This document shows, piece by piece, positions 6,853-14,375 of a stretch of DNA of 18,144 bases (the first letter of the stretch is position 1; each line of letters starts with the position of its first letter). The position numbers and the translations under genes were made by a program. Below the pieces are notes generated by a model. It did not search any database and was not told the DNA's origin. It was given only the letters and a program-made list of their open reading frames with translations. Source of the DNA: JAIOIW01 sp050304175 (GTDB lineage: Bacteria; Pseudomonadota; Alphaproteobacteria; Rhizobiales; Rhizobiaceae); NCBI GenBank assembly GCA_050304175.1, contig JBNLDE010000182.1:1-18144 (forward strand), read 5' to 3'.

Positions 6853-7179
6853 CTAGAAACCGAAACTGACACCGAACGGTCCGACGATGACGTGAACGCC
6901 AGGGGCGACGCCGATCGACGTGACGCCGGTCGTGTGGTTGTGCGCCCAGGACGTTCCGCGGCGAGGGACGCGGCGGACCTTTACCTTCTTGCCGGGGCGG
7001 CGCGTTTTGACCGTCCGGCTGCCGTCGCGATGACCGCGCACTGTGACACTGGAACCGTCCGGATTGTGCATGGTGATGAAGGGCGGCGGCCCGTCACCGC
7101 CCATGGCGGAGGCAGTCGTGGCGAAGCCGGTTGCCAGAACGGTCGAAACCAGCGCGGTGGTGATGATTTTCCTGAACAT
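6853..7179 (-). CDS. Small secreted basic protein of unknown function
   Basis: The 108-residue protein begins with a clear signal peptide (MFRKIITTALVSTVLATGFATTASA, cut into core and ASA cleavage site at about residue 25). The mature part starts MGGDGPPPFITMHNPDG. A basic stretch (RPGKKVKVRRVPRRG) follows, and the C-terminus is glycine/valine-rich and hydrophobic (GVAPGVHVIVGPFGVSFGF), which could form beta strands or associate with the envelope. I do not recognise a family. AAAGGACAAGGAC precedes the ATG and supports this start over upstream in-frame codons, which would bury the signal peptide. It is the first gene of the minus-strand run leading to the sigma factor. It shares GPPPF just after signal cleavage with the subtilase at the other end of the run. 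It may be a target or sensor of the sigma system; that is inference. Confidence 0.75.
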   Translation of the reverse strand: MFRKIITTALVSTVLATGFATTASAMGGDGPPPFITMHNPDGSSVTVRGHRDGSRTVKTRRPGKKVKVRRVPRRGTSWAHNHTTGVTSIGVAPGVHVIVGPFGVSFGF

Positions 7180-7233
7180 GTCCTTGTCCTTTCGTTTCCA
7201 CTTTGTGACGGGAATTCCTGCTCCCATGAGTAG

Positions 7234-7259
7234 GTCGCGCCAGCCGGCAGAAAGGTTCA
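7234..7259 (-). promoter_or_regulatory. Candidate ECF-type promoter for the small-protein/sigma operon
   Basis: On the minus strand TGAACC (7259 down to 7254) and CGAC (7237 down to 7234) are separated by 16 bases and lie about 55 bases before the small-protein start. This has the general AAC plus CG(A/T)C shape of ECF promoters and would allow autoregulation. Matches this short occur by chance elsewhere in the window, so it is only a candidate. Confidence 0.25.
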
Positions 7260-7501
7260 TCGCAAGAGAAAAATATTTGTCTGCGCCACCGGCCAGGGTC
7301 AGGCGCGGTGCGGAAGCATGGAAAGGCCTCCGTAGCCGGCGAATTCCGGGATTGTGTAAAGCTTCGGTAACGCTGCCATAAATTTGCCCCGTTGCCGTCA
7401 CAGTGCATTAAGTGGATTGTCGGTTCTTCGTGCTACAAGGGGATTGAGCGCGAATGAGAGCAATCTGTTCCTGATCGCGGTTTGGCGCAGGTGAACGCTT
7501 T

Positions 7502-7505
7502 GGAG
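7502..7505 (+). promoter_or_regulatory. Ribosome binding site deciding the rlpA start
   Basis: GGAG (within GGAGAGGG) sits six bases before TTG 7512. The upstream alternatives TTG 7482 and GTG 7491 lack a comparable site. Confidence 0.5.
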
Positions 7506-7511
7506 AGGGTA

Positions 7512-8681
7512 TTGTCCGGTTCGGCTTGGAAAAGGGAACTCGCGAAAGCGCTTGTCGGCAGCACGGTATTGCTGGCCGCTTCCTGTGCGTCTCCCACCGG
7601 GCAGCATTCGATGCGGTCGCCGTCTTCCACGAAGGAATATTTCTCCGAAAAAGAATTTGGCGTGAAGGCGAGCCCGCGCGTGAGCTCCCTAGCGTCGCGG
7701 CACCGGCGCGGCGGCGGCCGCTACCAGGTCGGCAAGCCGTACCAGATCAAGGGCAAATGGTACCGGCCCAAGGTCGATCCGCACTATTCCAGGCGCGGCA
7801 AGGCGTCCTGGTACGGCGAAGCCTTTGACGGCCGGCTGACGGCCAATGGTGAAATCTACGATATGACCCAGCTTACGGCCGCGCATCCGACGATGCCGCT
7901 GCCAAGCTATGCGCGGGTGACCAACCTCGCCAACGGCGCGTCCGTGATCGTCAGGGTCAATGATCGCGGCCCCTATGCCCATGGCCGGATCATGGACTTG
8001 TCGAAGCGCGCGGCGGAGATGCTTGGCTACACCCAGTACGGCGTCGCCAATGTCCAGGTCGAATATGTCGGCAAGGCGCCGCTGCACGGCCAGGACGACG
8101 AATATCTGCTGGCGTCCTACAAACCGGGGCGCGGCATGTCGCCCGATGGGCTGCCGAGCGGCGTGATGCTGGCCATGAACGAGGCGAAGCCGGGCGCTTC
8201 CGGGCACGAGATTCCGGCCGCGGGCCTGCCCGGCGTGGCGGCCGACCCGTTCGAGGCGCAGCGCGCGGCAGACGTTCCGGCAGCGATACCGGATCGCGGG
8301 CCGTTGATCGTCAAGCGTCCGCGGGTCGCCCTCGCACTCGGATATGCGTCCGAAGCCGACCGGCCGGCGGCCGTCGCGGCATTCGGCAAGCTCAATCTCG
8401 ACGCCGACCGGGTGCGGGCCGCCTGGCGCGAGCAGGCCGGCGGCGAAAGCCGCGGGCCCGGTGCCTATGTCGCGGCCGGCACCTTCACATCGCGCGCGGT
8501 TGCCGAAGCGCTTGCCGACAAGCTCGGGCGGATCGCGCGCAGCGAAATCGAGATCACGAAGGATGGCGGCAACACCTGGTATTCGGTGGCCGTCTATCCG
8601 AAAGCCGCAGCCGATATCGACACGCTCCTCGCTGCGGCCTGGAAGAGCGGCGCGGCCGACGCCCTGGTTGTGCGCCCGTAA
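7512..8681 (+). CDS. rlpA: RlpA-family septal-ring lipoprotein (lytic transglycosylase) with SPOR domain
   Basis: The 389-residue lipoprotein (counted from TTG 7512) has a lipobox LAASC with Cys25. Ala follows at +2, which suits outer-membrane sorting. The double-psi beta-barrel domain lies at about 96-187, with GKASWYG, TANGEIYDM, AAHPTMPLPSYARVTNL and the active-site region VRVNDRGPYAHGRIMDLSKRAA. The C-terminal SPOR domain lies at about 316-389 (GAYVAAGTF, AEALADKL, WYSVAVYP). Family role: SPOR binds denuded peptidoglycan at the division site and the barrel cleaves naked glycan strands, helping daughter cells separate. A low-complexity linker joins the domains. The start could also be GTG 7491 or TTG 7482, which would lengthen the n-region of the signal peptide. 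The next gene, dacC, also works on peptidoglycan. Confidence 0.9.
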   Translation: MSGSAWKRELAKALVGSTVLLAASCASPTGQHSMRSPSSTKEYFSEKEFGVKASPRVSSLASRHRRGGGRYQVGKPYQIKGKWYRPKVDPHYSRRGKASWYGEAFDGRLTANGEIYDMTQLTAAHPTMPLPSYARVTNLANGASVIVRVNDRGPYAHGRIMDLSKRAAEMLGYTQYGVANVQVEYVGKAPLHGQDDEYLLASYKPGRGMSPDGLPSGVMLAMNEAKPGASGHEIPAAGLPGVAADPFEAQRAADVPAAIPDRGPLIVKRPRVALALGYASEADRPAAVAAFGKLNLDADRVRAAWREQAGGESRGPGAYVAAGTFTSRAVAEALADKLGRIARSEIEITKDGGNTWYSVAVYPKAAADIDTLLAAAWKSGAADALVVRP

Positions 8682-8682
8682 T

Positions 8683-8695
8683 GCGGGTTTCCCGC
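8683..8695 (+). terminator. Weak hairpin after rlpA
   Basis: GCGGG (8683-8687) pairs with CCCGC (8691-8695) around TTT, directly after the stop codon. No clear T-run follows, so termination is uncertain. Confidence 0.25.
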
Positions 8696-8778
8696 TACTG
8701 ACGGTATCTTGCACCGGATCGGCGCGATCTCGTTTCTTATCTAGCTAATACTTCGGGAAATTTGCCCCGGCTCCAATT

Positions 8779-8796
8779 CCATTTTCGATGAAATGG
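8779..8796. repeat. Inverted repeat upstream of dacC
   Basis: CCATTT (8779-8784) and AAATGG (8791-8796) form a perfect 6-base inverted repeat with a six-base spacer. CTCCA (8771-8775) and TGGAG (8804-8808) form an outer arm. It lies in the rlpA-dacC gap, about 110 bases before dacC, and could be an operator or an mRNA stem. I recognise no known consensus. Confidence 0.3.
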
Positions 8797-8904
8797 GGTA
8801 GGGTGGAGCGAATTGCGGTCGTGGTCCGGTTGCCGCGGGGTCCGTTTATTCGGAGGCGCCGGGGGGACGGTCGTAAAGGCGAAATAGAAAATCAGGCTGT
8901 TCTC

Positions 8905-10074
8905 ATGCAATCCGTTGCCGCGGTATTTCGCATCGCTTTCCTGTCTTTGCTGCTTGTCGGGATATCGAACGGCGCCGCGCGCGCGCAATTGTTCGAGACC
9001 TCGGCCAGCGAAGCCTTCATGATCGATGCCGAGACGGGATCGATCCTGTTTTCGAAGAATCCCGACAAGCTCATACCGCCGGCCTCGCTGGCCAAGCTGA
9101 TGACCATGGAAGTGGTCTTCAATGCCATCAAGTCCGGCCGCCTGTCGCTGGACGACACGTTCTATGTCAGCGAAAACGCGTGGCGCACGGGCGGCGCGTC
9201 GTCCGGCGGATCGACCATGTTCGCCGAGCTCAAGTCCGAAATCCGTCTCGAGGACCTCATCCAGGGCGTCATCGTGCAGTCCGCGAACGATGGTTGCATC
9301 ATCATCGCCGAGGGCATGGCCGGTTCGGAGGAGAATTTCGCCCGGTTGATGACCGAACGGGCCCGCTCGCTCGGGATGGAAAAATCGGTCTTCAAGAACT
9401 CGACCGGTTTGCCGGCGGAAGGGCAGTACGTGACCGTGCGCGAACTGGCGATGCTCGCGCTGCACATCTGGCGGACCTACCCGGAATTCTACAAATATTA
9501 CAGCCAGGAAGATTTCACCTGGAACAAGATCCGTCAGCGCAACCGCAATCCGCTACTCAGGATGGATATCGGCGCTGACGGCATGAAGACCGGCTACACC
9601 GAGGAAAGCGGCTACGCGATCGTCGGTGCGGTCAACCGCGACAACAAGCGCCTGTTCGTGGCCATGAGCGGGCTGGAGAGCGAACGGGCGCGCGCCGAGG
9701 AGGCCCGCAAGATCCTCGACTGGGGCATCCGCGCCTTCGAGAAAGTCGAGCTTTTCGCCGCCGGCGAGACCGTCGGCGAGGCCTCGACCTATGGCGGCGA
9801 GAAATCCGGCATTGCGGTCGCCGCCAAGGGTCCGATATCGATCCTCGTCCCGATCACCAACCGCGACCGGCTGATCGCGCGAATCGTCTATGACGGCCCG
9901 GTTGTTGCCCCGATCGAAAAGGGAGACGAGGTCGGCAAGCTCAAGGTCTGGATCGGCGACACGCTGAGCCAGGAGACCCCGCTCTATGCGGTCGAGGACG
10001 TCGGCAAGGGCAGTTTGCCGCAACGGGCGCTCGACGCGGTCGAGGAACTGATGATCGGCTGGCTGCGCGGCTAG
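8905..10074 (+). CDS. dacC: D-alanyl-D-alanine carboxypeptidase (penicillin-binding protein, peptidase S11)
   Basis: The 389-residue exported protein has all three penicillin-binding motifs: SLAK (Ser61 nucleophile, Lys64), SAN (126-128) and KTG (228-230). The signal peptide is MQSVAAVFRIAFLSLLLVGI, with cleavage after ARA at about 27. Residues of about 280-370 match the beta-rich C-terminal PBP5/6 domain, and the tail (RALDAVEELMIGWLRG) can form the membrane-anchoring amphipathic helix typical of this class. It removes the terminal D-Ala from peptidoglycan pentapeptides in the periplasm. ATG 8905 is chosen because the signal peptide begins there; in-frame codons upstream only add a charged leader. 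AGG lies eight bases before it. The symbol dacC follows family usage; dacA/dacD-type naming is equally possible. Confidence 0.93.
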   Translation: MQSVAAVFRIAFLSLLLVGISNGAARAQLFETSASEAFMIDAETGSILFSKNPDKLIPPASLAKLMTMEVVFNAIKSGRLSLDDTFYVSENAWRTGGASSGGSTMFAELKSEIRLEDLIQGVIVQSANDGCIIIAEGMAGSEENFARLMTERARSLGMEKSVFKNSTGLPAEGQYVTVRELAMLALHIWRTYPEFYKYYSQEDFTWNKIRQRNRNPLLRMDIGADGMKTGYTEESGYAIVGAVNRDNKRLFVAMSGLESERARAEEARKILDWGIRAFEKVELFAAGETVGEASTYGGEKSGIAVAAKGPISILVPITNRDRLIARIVYDGPVVAPIEKGDEVGKLKVWIGDTLSQETPLYAVEDVGKGSLPQRALDAVEELMIGWLRG

Positions 10075-10077
10075 CGC

Positions 10078-10111
10078 GCCGGGGCCGAGATTCAACCCGA
10101 GCGCCCCCGGC
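10078..10111 (+). terminator. Inverted repeat after dacC, possible terminator
   Basis: GCCGGGG (10078-10084) pairs with CCCCGGC (10105-10111) around a 20-base loop just after the stop codon. It has no T-run. It may be a weak terminator or mRNA 3' structure. Confidence 0.35.
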
Positions 10112-10189
10112 TAAACGGTTTCCCATCGACGCAAAAGGAACTAGTTTGCGCTCTTCCGACAACAGATTCCACGAAGTGGGCAGACAGGC

Positions 10190-10867
10190 GTGAGCCGCGG
10201 TTATTTCATCACATTCGAGGGCGGCGAGGGCGCGGGCAAGTCGACCCAGATCGAGCGCGTCGCCGAAACCCTGCGCCGCGCCGGCCACAAGATCGTCGTC
10301 ACCCGCGAGCCGGGCGGTTCGACCGGCGCCGAGGCGGTCCGCCATGTCCTGCTGTCGGGCGCAGCCGAGGCGCTCGGGCCGGCGATGGAAGCCGTACTCT
10401 TTGCCGCCGCCCGCGCCGATCATGTCGACCGCGTCATCCGACCGGCCGTCGAGCGCGGCGATATCGTGCTGTGCGACCGGTTCATGGATTCCTCGCGCGT
10501 CTACCAGGGCGTGACCGGCGCGCTCGACAAGACATTCATGACCGCGCTCGAACGCGTCACGGTCGACGGGATGGTGCCCGACCTCACGCTGGTGCTCGAC
10601 CTGCCCGTGGAGGCCGGCATGGAGCGGGCGGCCGCGCGGCGCGGCGGCGAGACCGCGGACCGGTTCGAAAAGGAAGACATGGACATCCAGCAACGCAGGC
10701 GCGCGGCCTATCTCGAGATTGCCGAAGCCGAGCCGGAGCGCTGTGTGGTGATCGACGCCTCGGCATCGCCGGACGCCGTCGCCCATGCAATCGCGAAAGC
10801 CGTCCGCGCCTTGATCCGGTCAAAACCCGCCCAACCGGAAAAGCAACTTGAAAAGGCCGGCGACTGA
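10190..10867 (+). CDS. tmk: Thymidylate kinase
   Basis: The 225-residue enzyme phosphorylates dTMP to dTDP with ATP, an essential step for dTTP. Visible motifs are the P-loop GGEGAGKST (11-19), REPGGS (39-44), the DRF motif (96-98) followed by SSRVYQG, and an Arg-rich lid (RRGGETADRFEKEDM). The length fits the family. The start is GTG at 10190, with a CAGACAGG purine-rich stretch immediately upstream. The first residues, SRGYFITFEGG, match the family N-terminus, so no longer start is needed. Two bases separate its stop from holB, so the two are translationally linked. It is soluble and cytoplasmic. Confidence 0.96.
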   Translation: MSRGYFITFEGGEGAGKSTQIERVAETLRRAGHKIVVTREPGGSTGAEAVRHVLLSGAAEALGPAMEAVLFAAARADHVDRVIRPAVERGDIVLCDRFMDSSRVYQGVTGALDKTFMTALERVTVDGMVPDLTLVLDLPVEAGMERAAARRGGETADRFEKEDMDIQQRRRAAYLEIAEAEPERCVVIDASASPDAVAHAIAKAVRALIRSKPAQPEKQLEKAGD

Positions 10868-10869
10868 CC

Positions 10870-11925
10870 ATGGACGAGCGACTGGCCCCGGAACAATTCG
10901 ACACGCTGCCCGACATCCCCGAGCCGCGGGAAAACCCGTTCAGGACGGGGCACGGCGAAATCGCGGCCCGCATCGCCGCCGCCTATCGCGCCGGCAAGCT
11001 GCACCACGCGCTGCTGTTCACCGGACCTTCGGGCGTCGGCAAGGCCACATTGGCTTTTCACGTCGCTCACCATCTGCTCGCCCATCCGAACTTCGCCGAT
11101 GCGCCGGATACGATCGCCGCGCCCGATCCGGCCTCCGGACTGTGGCGCCAGATTGCAACCGGCTCCCATCCCGGAATCCTGCACCTGACCCGGCCTTTCG
11201 ACGAAAAGCGCAAGCTTTTCAAGACTGTCATCACGGTCGAGGAAGTCCGCCGGGTCTCGCGCTTCCTGTCGCACACCGCTCATGACGGCGGCTACAGGCT
11301 GGTGATCGTCGACACCGCGGACGACATGAACACATCGGCGGCCAACGCCGTGCTGAAAAATCTCGAGGAGCCGCCGCAAAGGACCCTGTTCATCCTGATC
11401 AGCCACTCGCCGGGACGCCTGTTGCCGACAATCCGGTCGCGCTGCCAGATCCACCGCTTCGCGCCGCTCGGCCACAGCGAACTGGAACAGGTGCTGAGCG
11501 CGGTTGGTGCCGAAATGCCGGAAGACGCGGCCGGGCGGAGCGCCTTTTTCGACCTCGCGCAGGGCAGCGCGCGCACGGCGTTTCTGCTCACCCAGTATGG
11601 CGGGCTGGAGATCGCCAGCGCTGCAGATGCGGTGATCGACGCCGGCTCCTTCGACGTCATGGCCGCCGACAAAATCGCCCAGGCCTTGACCGGGCGCGAT
11701 GCCTCGATCCAGTTCGACATCTTCAATCGCCATATCGCCGAGCGCGTGGCGCGCGCGGCCTCGGCCAGTGCCGGGGCCGGCCAGGGCGCCCGAGCGCTGC
11801 GGCTCAGCGAATTGTGGAGCGAGACCGCCGCGACCATCCGCGAGACGGAGGTCTACAATCTCGACAAGCGCCAGCACGTGATGGGATTGCTGCACCGGCT
11901 CAATGCCGATCTTGCCGCGCGATAA
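10870..11925 (+). CDS. holB: DNA polymerase III delta' subunit (clamp loader)
   Basis: The 351-residue AAA+ protein has a Walker A motif at 52-59 (GPSGVGKA), the segment VIVDTADDMNTSAANAVLKNLEEPP that carries the Walker B-like Asp and sensor region, and the SRC motif with its trans-acting Arg (SRCQIHRF). It is part of the complex that opens and loads the beta sliding clamp. The cysteine cluster that forms the zinc module in the E. coli protein is absent here, which I believe is common in alphaproteobacteria. The N-terminal 25 residues before the fold are longer than in E. coli. It sits directly behind tmk, a frequent pairing in bacteria. Confidence 0.95.
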   Translation: MDERLAPEQFDTLPDIPEPRENPFRTGHGEIAARIAAAYRAGKLHHALLFTGPSGVGKATLAFHVAHHLLAHPNFADAPDTIAAPDPASGLWRQIATGSHPGILHLTRPFDEKRKLFKTVITVEEVRRVSRFLSHTAHDGGYRLVIVDTADDMNTSAANAVLKNLEEPPQRTLFILISHSPGRLLPTIRSRCQIHRFAPLGHSELEQVLSAVGAEMPEDAAGRSAFFDLAQGSARTAFLLTQYGGLEIASAADAVIDAGSFDVMAADKIAQALTGRDASIQFDIFNRHIAERVARAASASAGAGQGARALRLSELWSETAATIRETEVYNLDKRQHVMGLLHRLNADLAAR

Positions 11926-11935
11926 TCCGGGACCC

Positions 11936-11963
11936 TTTGCGCGTATGGCAATCGCCGGATAAT
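11936..11963 (+). promoter_or_regulatory. Candidate sigma-70-type promoter for metG
   Basis: In the 105-base gap after holB, TTTGCG (11936-11941) and GATAAT (11958-11963, five of six to the -10 consensus) are 16 bases apart, about 70 bases before metG. The -35 match is poor, so this is tentative. Confidence 0.25.
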
Positions 11964-12030
11964 TGCGTTATCTCACCGCCACGAAACAGGGCAGGCGAAG
12001 CGCCGCCGCGACACAACGAGTCTCCAGTCG

Positions 12031-13569
12031 ATGCAAAAAGATAAGTTCTACATCACCACGCCGATCTTCTATCCCAACGGCGTTCCCCACATCGGCCATG
12101 CCTACACTGCCATCGCGACCGACGTGCTCGCCCGTTTCGCACGCCATGACGGCAAGGATGTCTTCTTTCTGACCGGCACCGACGAACACGGCCAGAAGAT
12201 GCAGCAGACGGCCGAACAGGAGGGAATCTCGCCCATCGAACTGGCTGACCGCAACTCGGCCGTGTTCCGCCGAATGGTCGAGACGCTCGGCTGCTCCCAT
12301 GACGATTTCATCCGCACCACCGAGGACCGACATCGCATTTCATGTCAGGCGCTGTGGAAACGCATGGAAGAGGCAGGCGACATCTATCTGGGCACCTATG
12401 GCGGCTGGTACTCAGTGCGTCAGGAAGCCTTCTTCGACGAGGGCGAAACCACGGTCGGCGAAGACGGCGTGCGCCGCGAACCGCTCGGTTCGCCGGTCGA
12501 TTGGGTCGAGGAGGAAAGCTACTATTTTCGCCTGTCGGCCTATGGCGACCGCCTGCTGGAACTCTACGACAAGAATCCCGATTTCGTCGCGCCGCCGGAG
12601 CGGCGCAACGAAGTGATGAGTTTTGTCAAATCCGGTCTGAAGGATCTCTCGATCTCGCGCACCAGCTTCAATTGGGGCGTTCCGGTGCCGGGCAACGACA
12701 AGCACGTGATGTATGTGTGGGTCGACGCCCTGACCAACTACATTACGGCGGCCGGCTTTCCCGACGAGTCCGCGGACAAATGGTCCTACTGGCCGGCGAT
12801 GCACATCATCGGCAAGGACATCGTGCGGTTTCACGCCGTATACTGGCCGGCGTTCCTGATGTCGGCTGGCGTCGAACTGCCGAAGAGAGTCTTTGCCCAC
12901 GGCTTTTTGTTCAACAAGGGCGAGAAAATGTCGAAGTCGGTCGGCAACGTGGTCGACCCGTTCGCCCTGGTCGACGCCTACGGCCTCGACCAGGTGCGCT
13001 ACTTCTTCATGCGCGAGGTGCCGTTCGGCCAGGACGGCTCGTACAGCCACGAGGCGATTGTCCAGCGCATCAACGCCGACCTCGCAAACGGACTTGGTAA
13101 TCTGGCTCAGCGTTCGCTGTCGATGATCGCCAAGAATTGCGACGGCCTGGTGCCTGACAATTCCGCGCTGACCGATGCCGACCGGGCGTTGTTCGCCTCC
13201 GCATCGGCCGCCCTGGAAGCGACGCGGGAGGCCATGGGCCGCCAGGCGATCAATCGCGCGCTGGAGGCGATTTTCGCCGTCGTTTCGGAAGCCGACCGCT
13301 ATATCGACGCCCAAGCGCCGTGGGCGTTGCGCAAGACCGATCCGGAGCGGATGAAGACGGTGCTTTACACCATGGCCGAGACGGTGCGCCGCATCGCGCT
13401 CGTCACGCAGCCCTTTATGCCGGGCGCGTCGGCGAAACTGCTCGATCTGGTAGCCGTGCCGACCGGCGCGCGCGCCTTCGCCAATATCAATGACGCGCTA
13501 CAGCCAGGCACGCCGCTGCCGCCGCCGCAAGGCGTGTTCCCGCGCTATGTCGAGCCGGAAGTCGCCTGA
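12031..13569 (+). CDS. metG: Methionyl-tRNA synthetase
   Basis: The 512-residue class I synthetase charges tRNA-Met. The HIGH motif is exact (His20-Ile-Gly-His23, in PNGVPHIGHAYTAIATD) and KMSKS is intact (299-303, in GEKMSKSVGN). Other family segments are TGTDEHGQK, the YVWVDALTNY region and IIGKDIVRFHAVYWPAFLMS. The insert between about 115 and 170 lacks the cysteine knuckles of the zinc-containing E. coli type and there is no C-terminal tRNA-binding extension, so this is the short, zinc-free form common in alphaproteobacteria. Only a weak CGAG purine patch precedes ATG 12031, but the protein N-terminus fits the family. tatD follows after four bases, so these genes are probably one transcript. 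Confidence 0.97.
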   Translation: MQKDKFYITTPIFYPNGVPHIGHAYTAIATDVLARFARHDGKDVFFLTGTDEHGQKMQQTAEQEGISPIELADRNSAVFRRMVETLGCSHDDFIRTTEDRHRISCQALWKRMEEAGDIYLGTYGGWYSVRQEAFFDEGETTVGEDGVRREPLGSPVDWVEEESYYFRLSAYGDRLLELYDKNPDFVAPPERRNEVMSFVKSGLKDLSISRTSFNWGVPVPGNDKHVMYVWVDALTNYITAAGFPDESADKWSYWPAMHIIGKDIVRFHAVYWPAFLMSAGVELPKRVFAHGFLFNKGEKMSKSVGNVVDPFALVDAYGLDQVRYFFMREVPFGQDGSYSHEAIVQRINADLANGLGNLAQRSLSMIAKNCDGLVPDNSALTDADRALFASASAALEATREAMGRQAINRALEAIFAVVSEADRYIDAQAPWALRKTDPERMKTVLYTMAETVRRIALVTQPFMPGASAKLLDLVAVPTGARAFANINDALQPGTPLPPPQGVFPRYVEPEVA

Positions 13570-13573
13570 CGCC

Positions 13574-14368
13574 ATGCTTATCGACAGCCATTGCCATCTC
13601 GGTTTCCCAGATTTCGACTCCGAGCGCGACGACATCGTCGCTCGGGCGGTCGAAGCCGGCGTGCAGCGCATGGTCACGATCTCGACGCGCGTGGCCCGGT
13701 TCGACGCTGTCAAGGCGATCGCCGAAGCCTACGAGCCGGTGTTCTGCTCGGTCGGCACCCACCCGCACAGCGCGGCGCAAGAACCCGACGTCACCACCGA
13801 ACAATTGGTGGACCTGGCGCGGCATCCCAAATGCGTCGCCATCGGCGAGGCCGGGCTCGACTACTATTACGACAAGTCGCCACGGGACATTCAGGCCACG
13901 GTTTTTCGCCGGCACATCGCCGCGGCGCGCCAGACGGGCCTGCCACTCGTCATCCATTCCCGCGATGCCGATGACGACATGGCAGCAATCCTGGAAGAGG
14001 AAACGGGGAAGGGGGCTTTCCCCTTCATTTTGCACTGCTTTTCGTCGGGCCGCGCGCTCGCCGAAACCTGCATCGCGCTGGGTGGCTACGTGTCGTTTTC
14101 GGGCATCCTGACCTTCAGGAAATCCGAGGAACTGCGCGAGGTCGCCCGCGACCTGCCGGCCGAACGGTTGCTGGTGGAAACCGACGCGCCCTACCTGGCG
14201 CCGGTGCCGTTCCGGGGAAAGCGCAATGAGCCGTCCTATGTCGCCCATACGGCGTCGATTCTGGCCGAGGTAAAAGGCGTCGAACCGGACGCGCTGGCGG
14301 AAACCACGACCGCTAACTGCCTGCGCCTGTTCGCCAAAATGCCGGCGCCGGCCGGCGCAGACGTCTGA
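13574..14368 (+). CDS. tatD: TatD-family metal-dependent hydrolase (deoxyribonuclease-like)
   Basis: The 264-residue TIM-barrel protein keeps every expected metal ligand: His6 and His8 (DSHCHL), Glu92 (GEAGLDYY), His128 (VIHSRDA), His154 (LHCFSS) and Asp204 (ETDAPYL). Family members are 3'-5' exonucleases or related phosphoesterases that use two divalent metals, proposed to act in DNA repair and turnover. Placement behind metG is widespread in bacteria, where the gene is often called ycfH. ATG 13574 is the right start because MLIDSHCHL is the family N-terminus; in-frame codons reaching back into metG only add residues encoded by the metG overlap. It is cytoplasmic, with no signal peptide. Confidence 0.94.
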   Translation: MLIDSHCHLGFPDFDSERDDIVARAVEAGVQRMVTISTRVARFDAVKAIAEAYEPVFCSVGTHPHSAAQEPDVTTEQLVDLARHPKCVAIGEAGLDYYYDKSPRDIQATVFRRHIAAARQTGLPLVIHSRDADDDMAAILEEETGKGAFPFILHCFSSGRALAETCIALGGYVSFSGILTFRKSEELREVARDLPAERLLVETDAPYLAPVPFRGKRNEPSYVAHTASILAEVKGVEPDALAETTTANCLRLFAKMPAPAGADV

Positions 14369-14375
14369 ACGCGCC

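Larger units (their letters stand above)
7180..7511. other. Divergent intergenic region between the secreted-protein operon and rlpA
   Basis: About 330 bases separate two divergent genes and must hold promoters for both. Besides the candidate ECF promoter there is an 8-base inverted pair, TGTGACGG (7204-7211) and CCGTCACA (7395-7402), and two GGAATTC sites. I see no convincing small gene or known RNA here. Confidence 0.4.

Noticed and set aside
6835..7233. Plus-strand open frame opposite the small secreted gene
   Set aside because: The minus-strand reading has a textbook signal peptide and a Shine-Dalgarno; the plus-strand product is Arg/Asp-rich with no features.
7204..7402. 8-base inverted pair TGTGACGG / CCGTCACA in the divergent intergenic region as an operator or element ends
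   Set aside because: It is too short and too far apart (about 180 bases) to support either reading without comparative data.
10708..11895. Long minus-strand open frame (395 codons) opposite holB and the end of tmk
   Set aside because: It has low-complexity Gly/Arg/Asp composition and no start signal, and the plus-strand genes carry clear Walker and SRC motifs.
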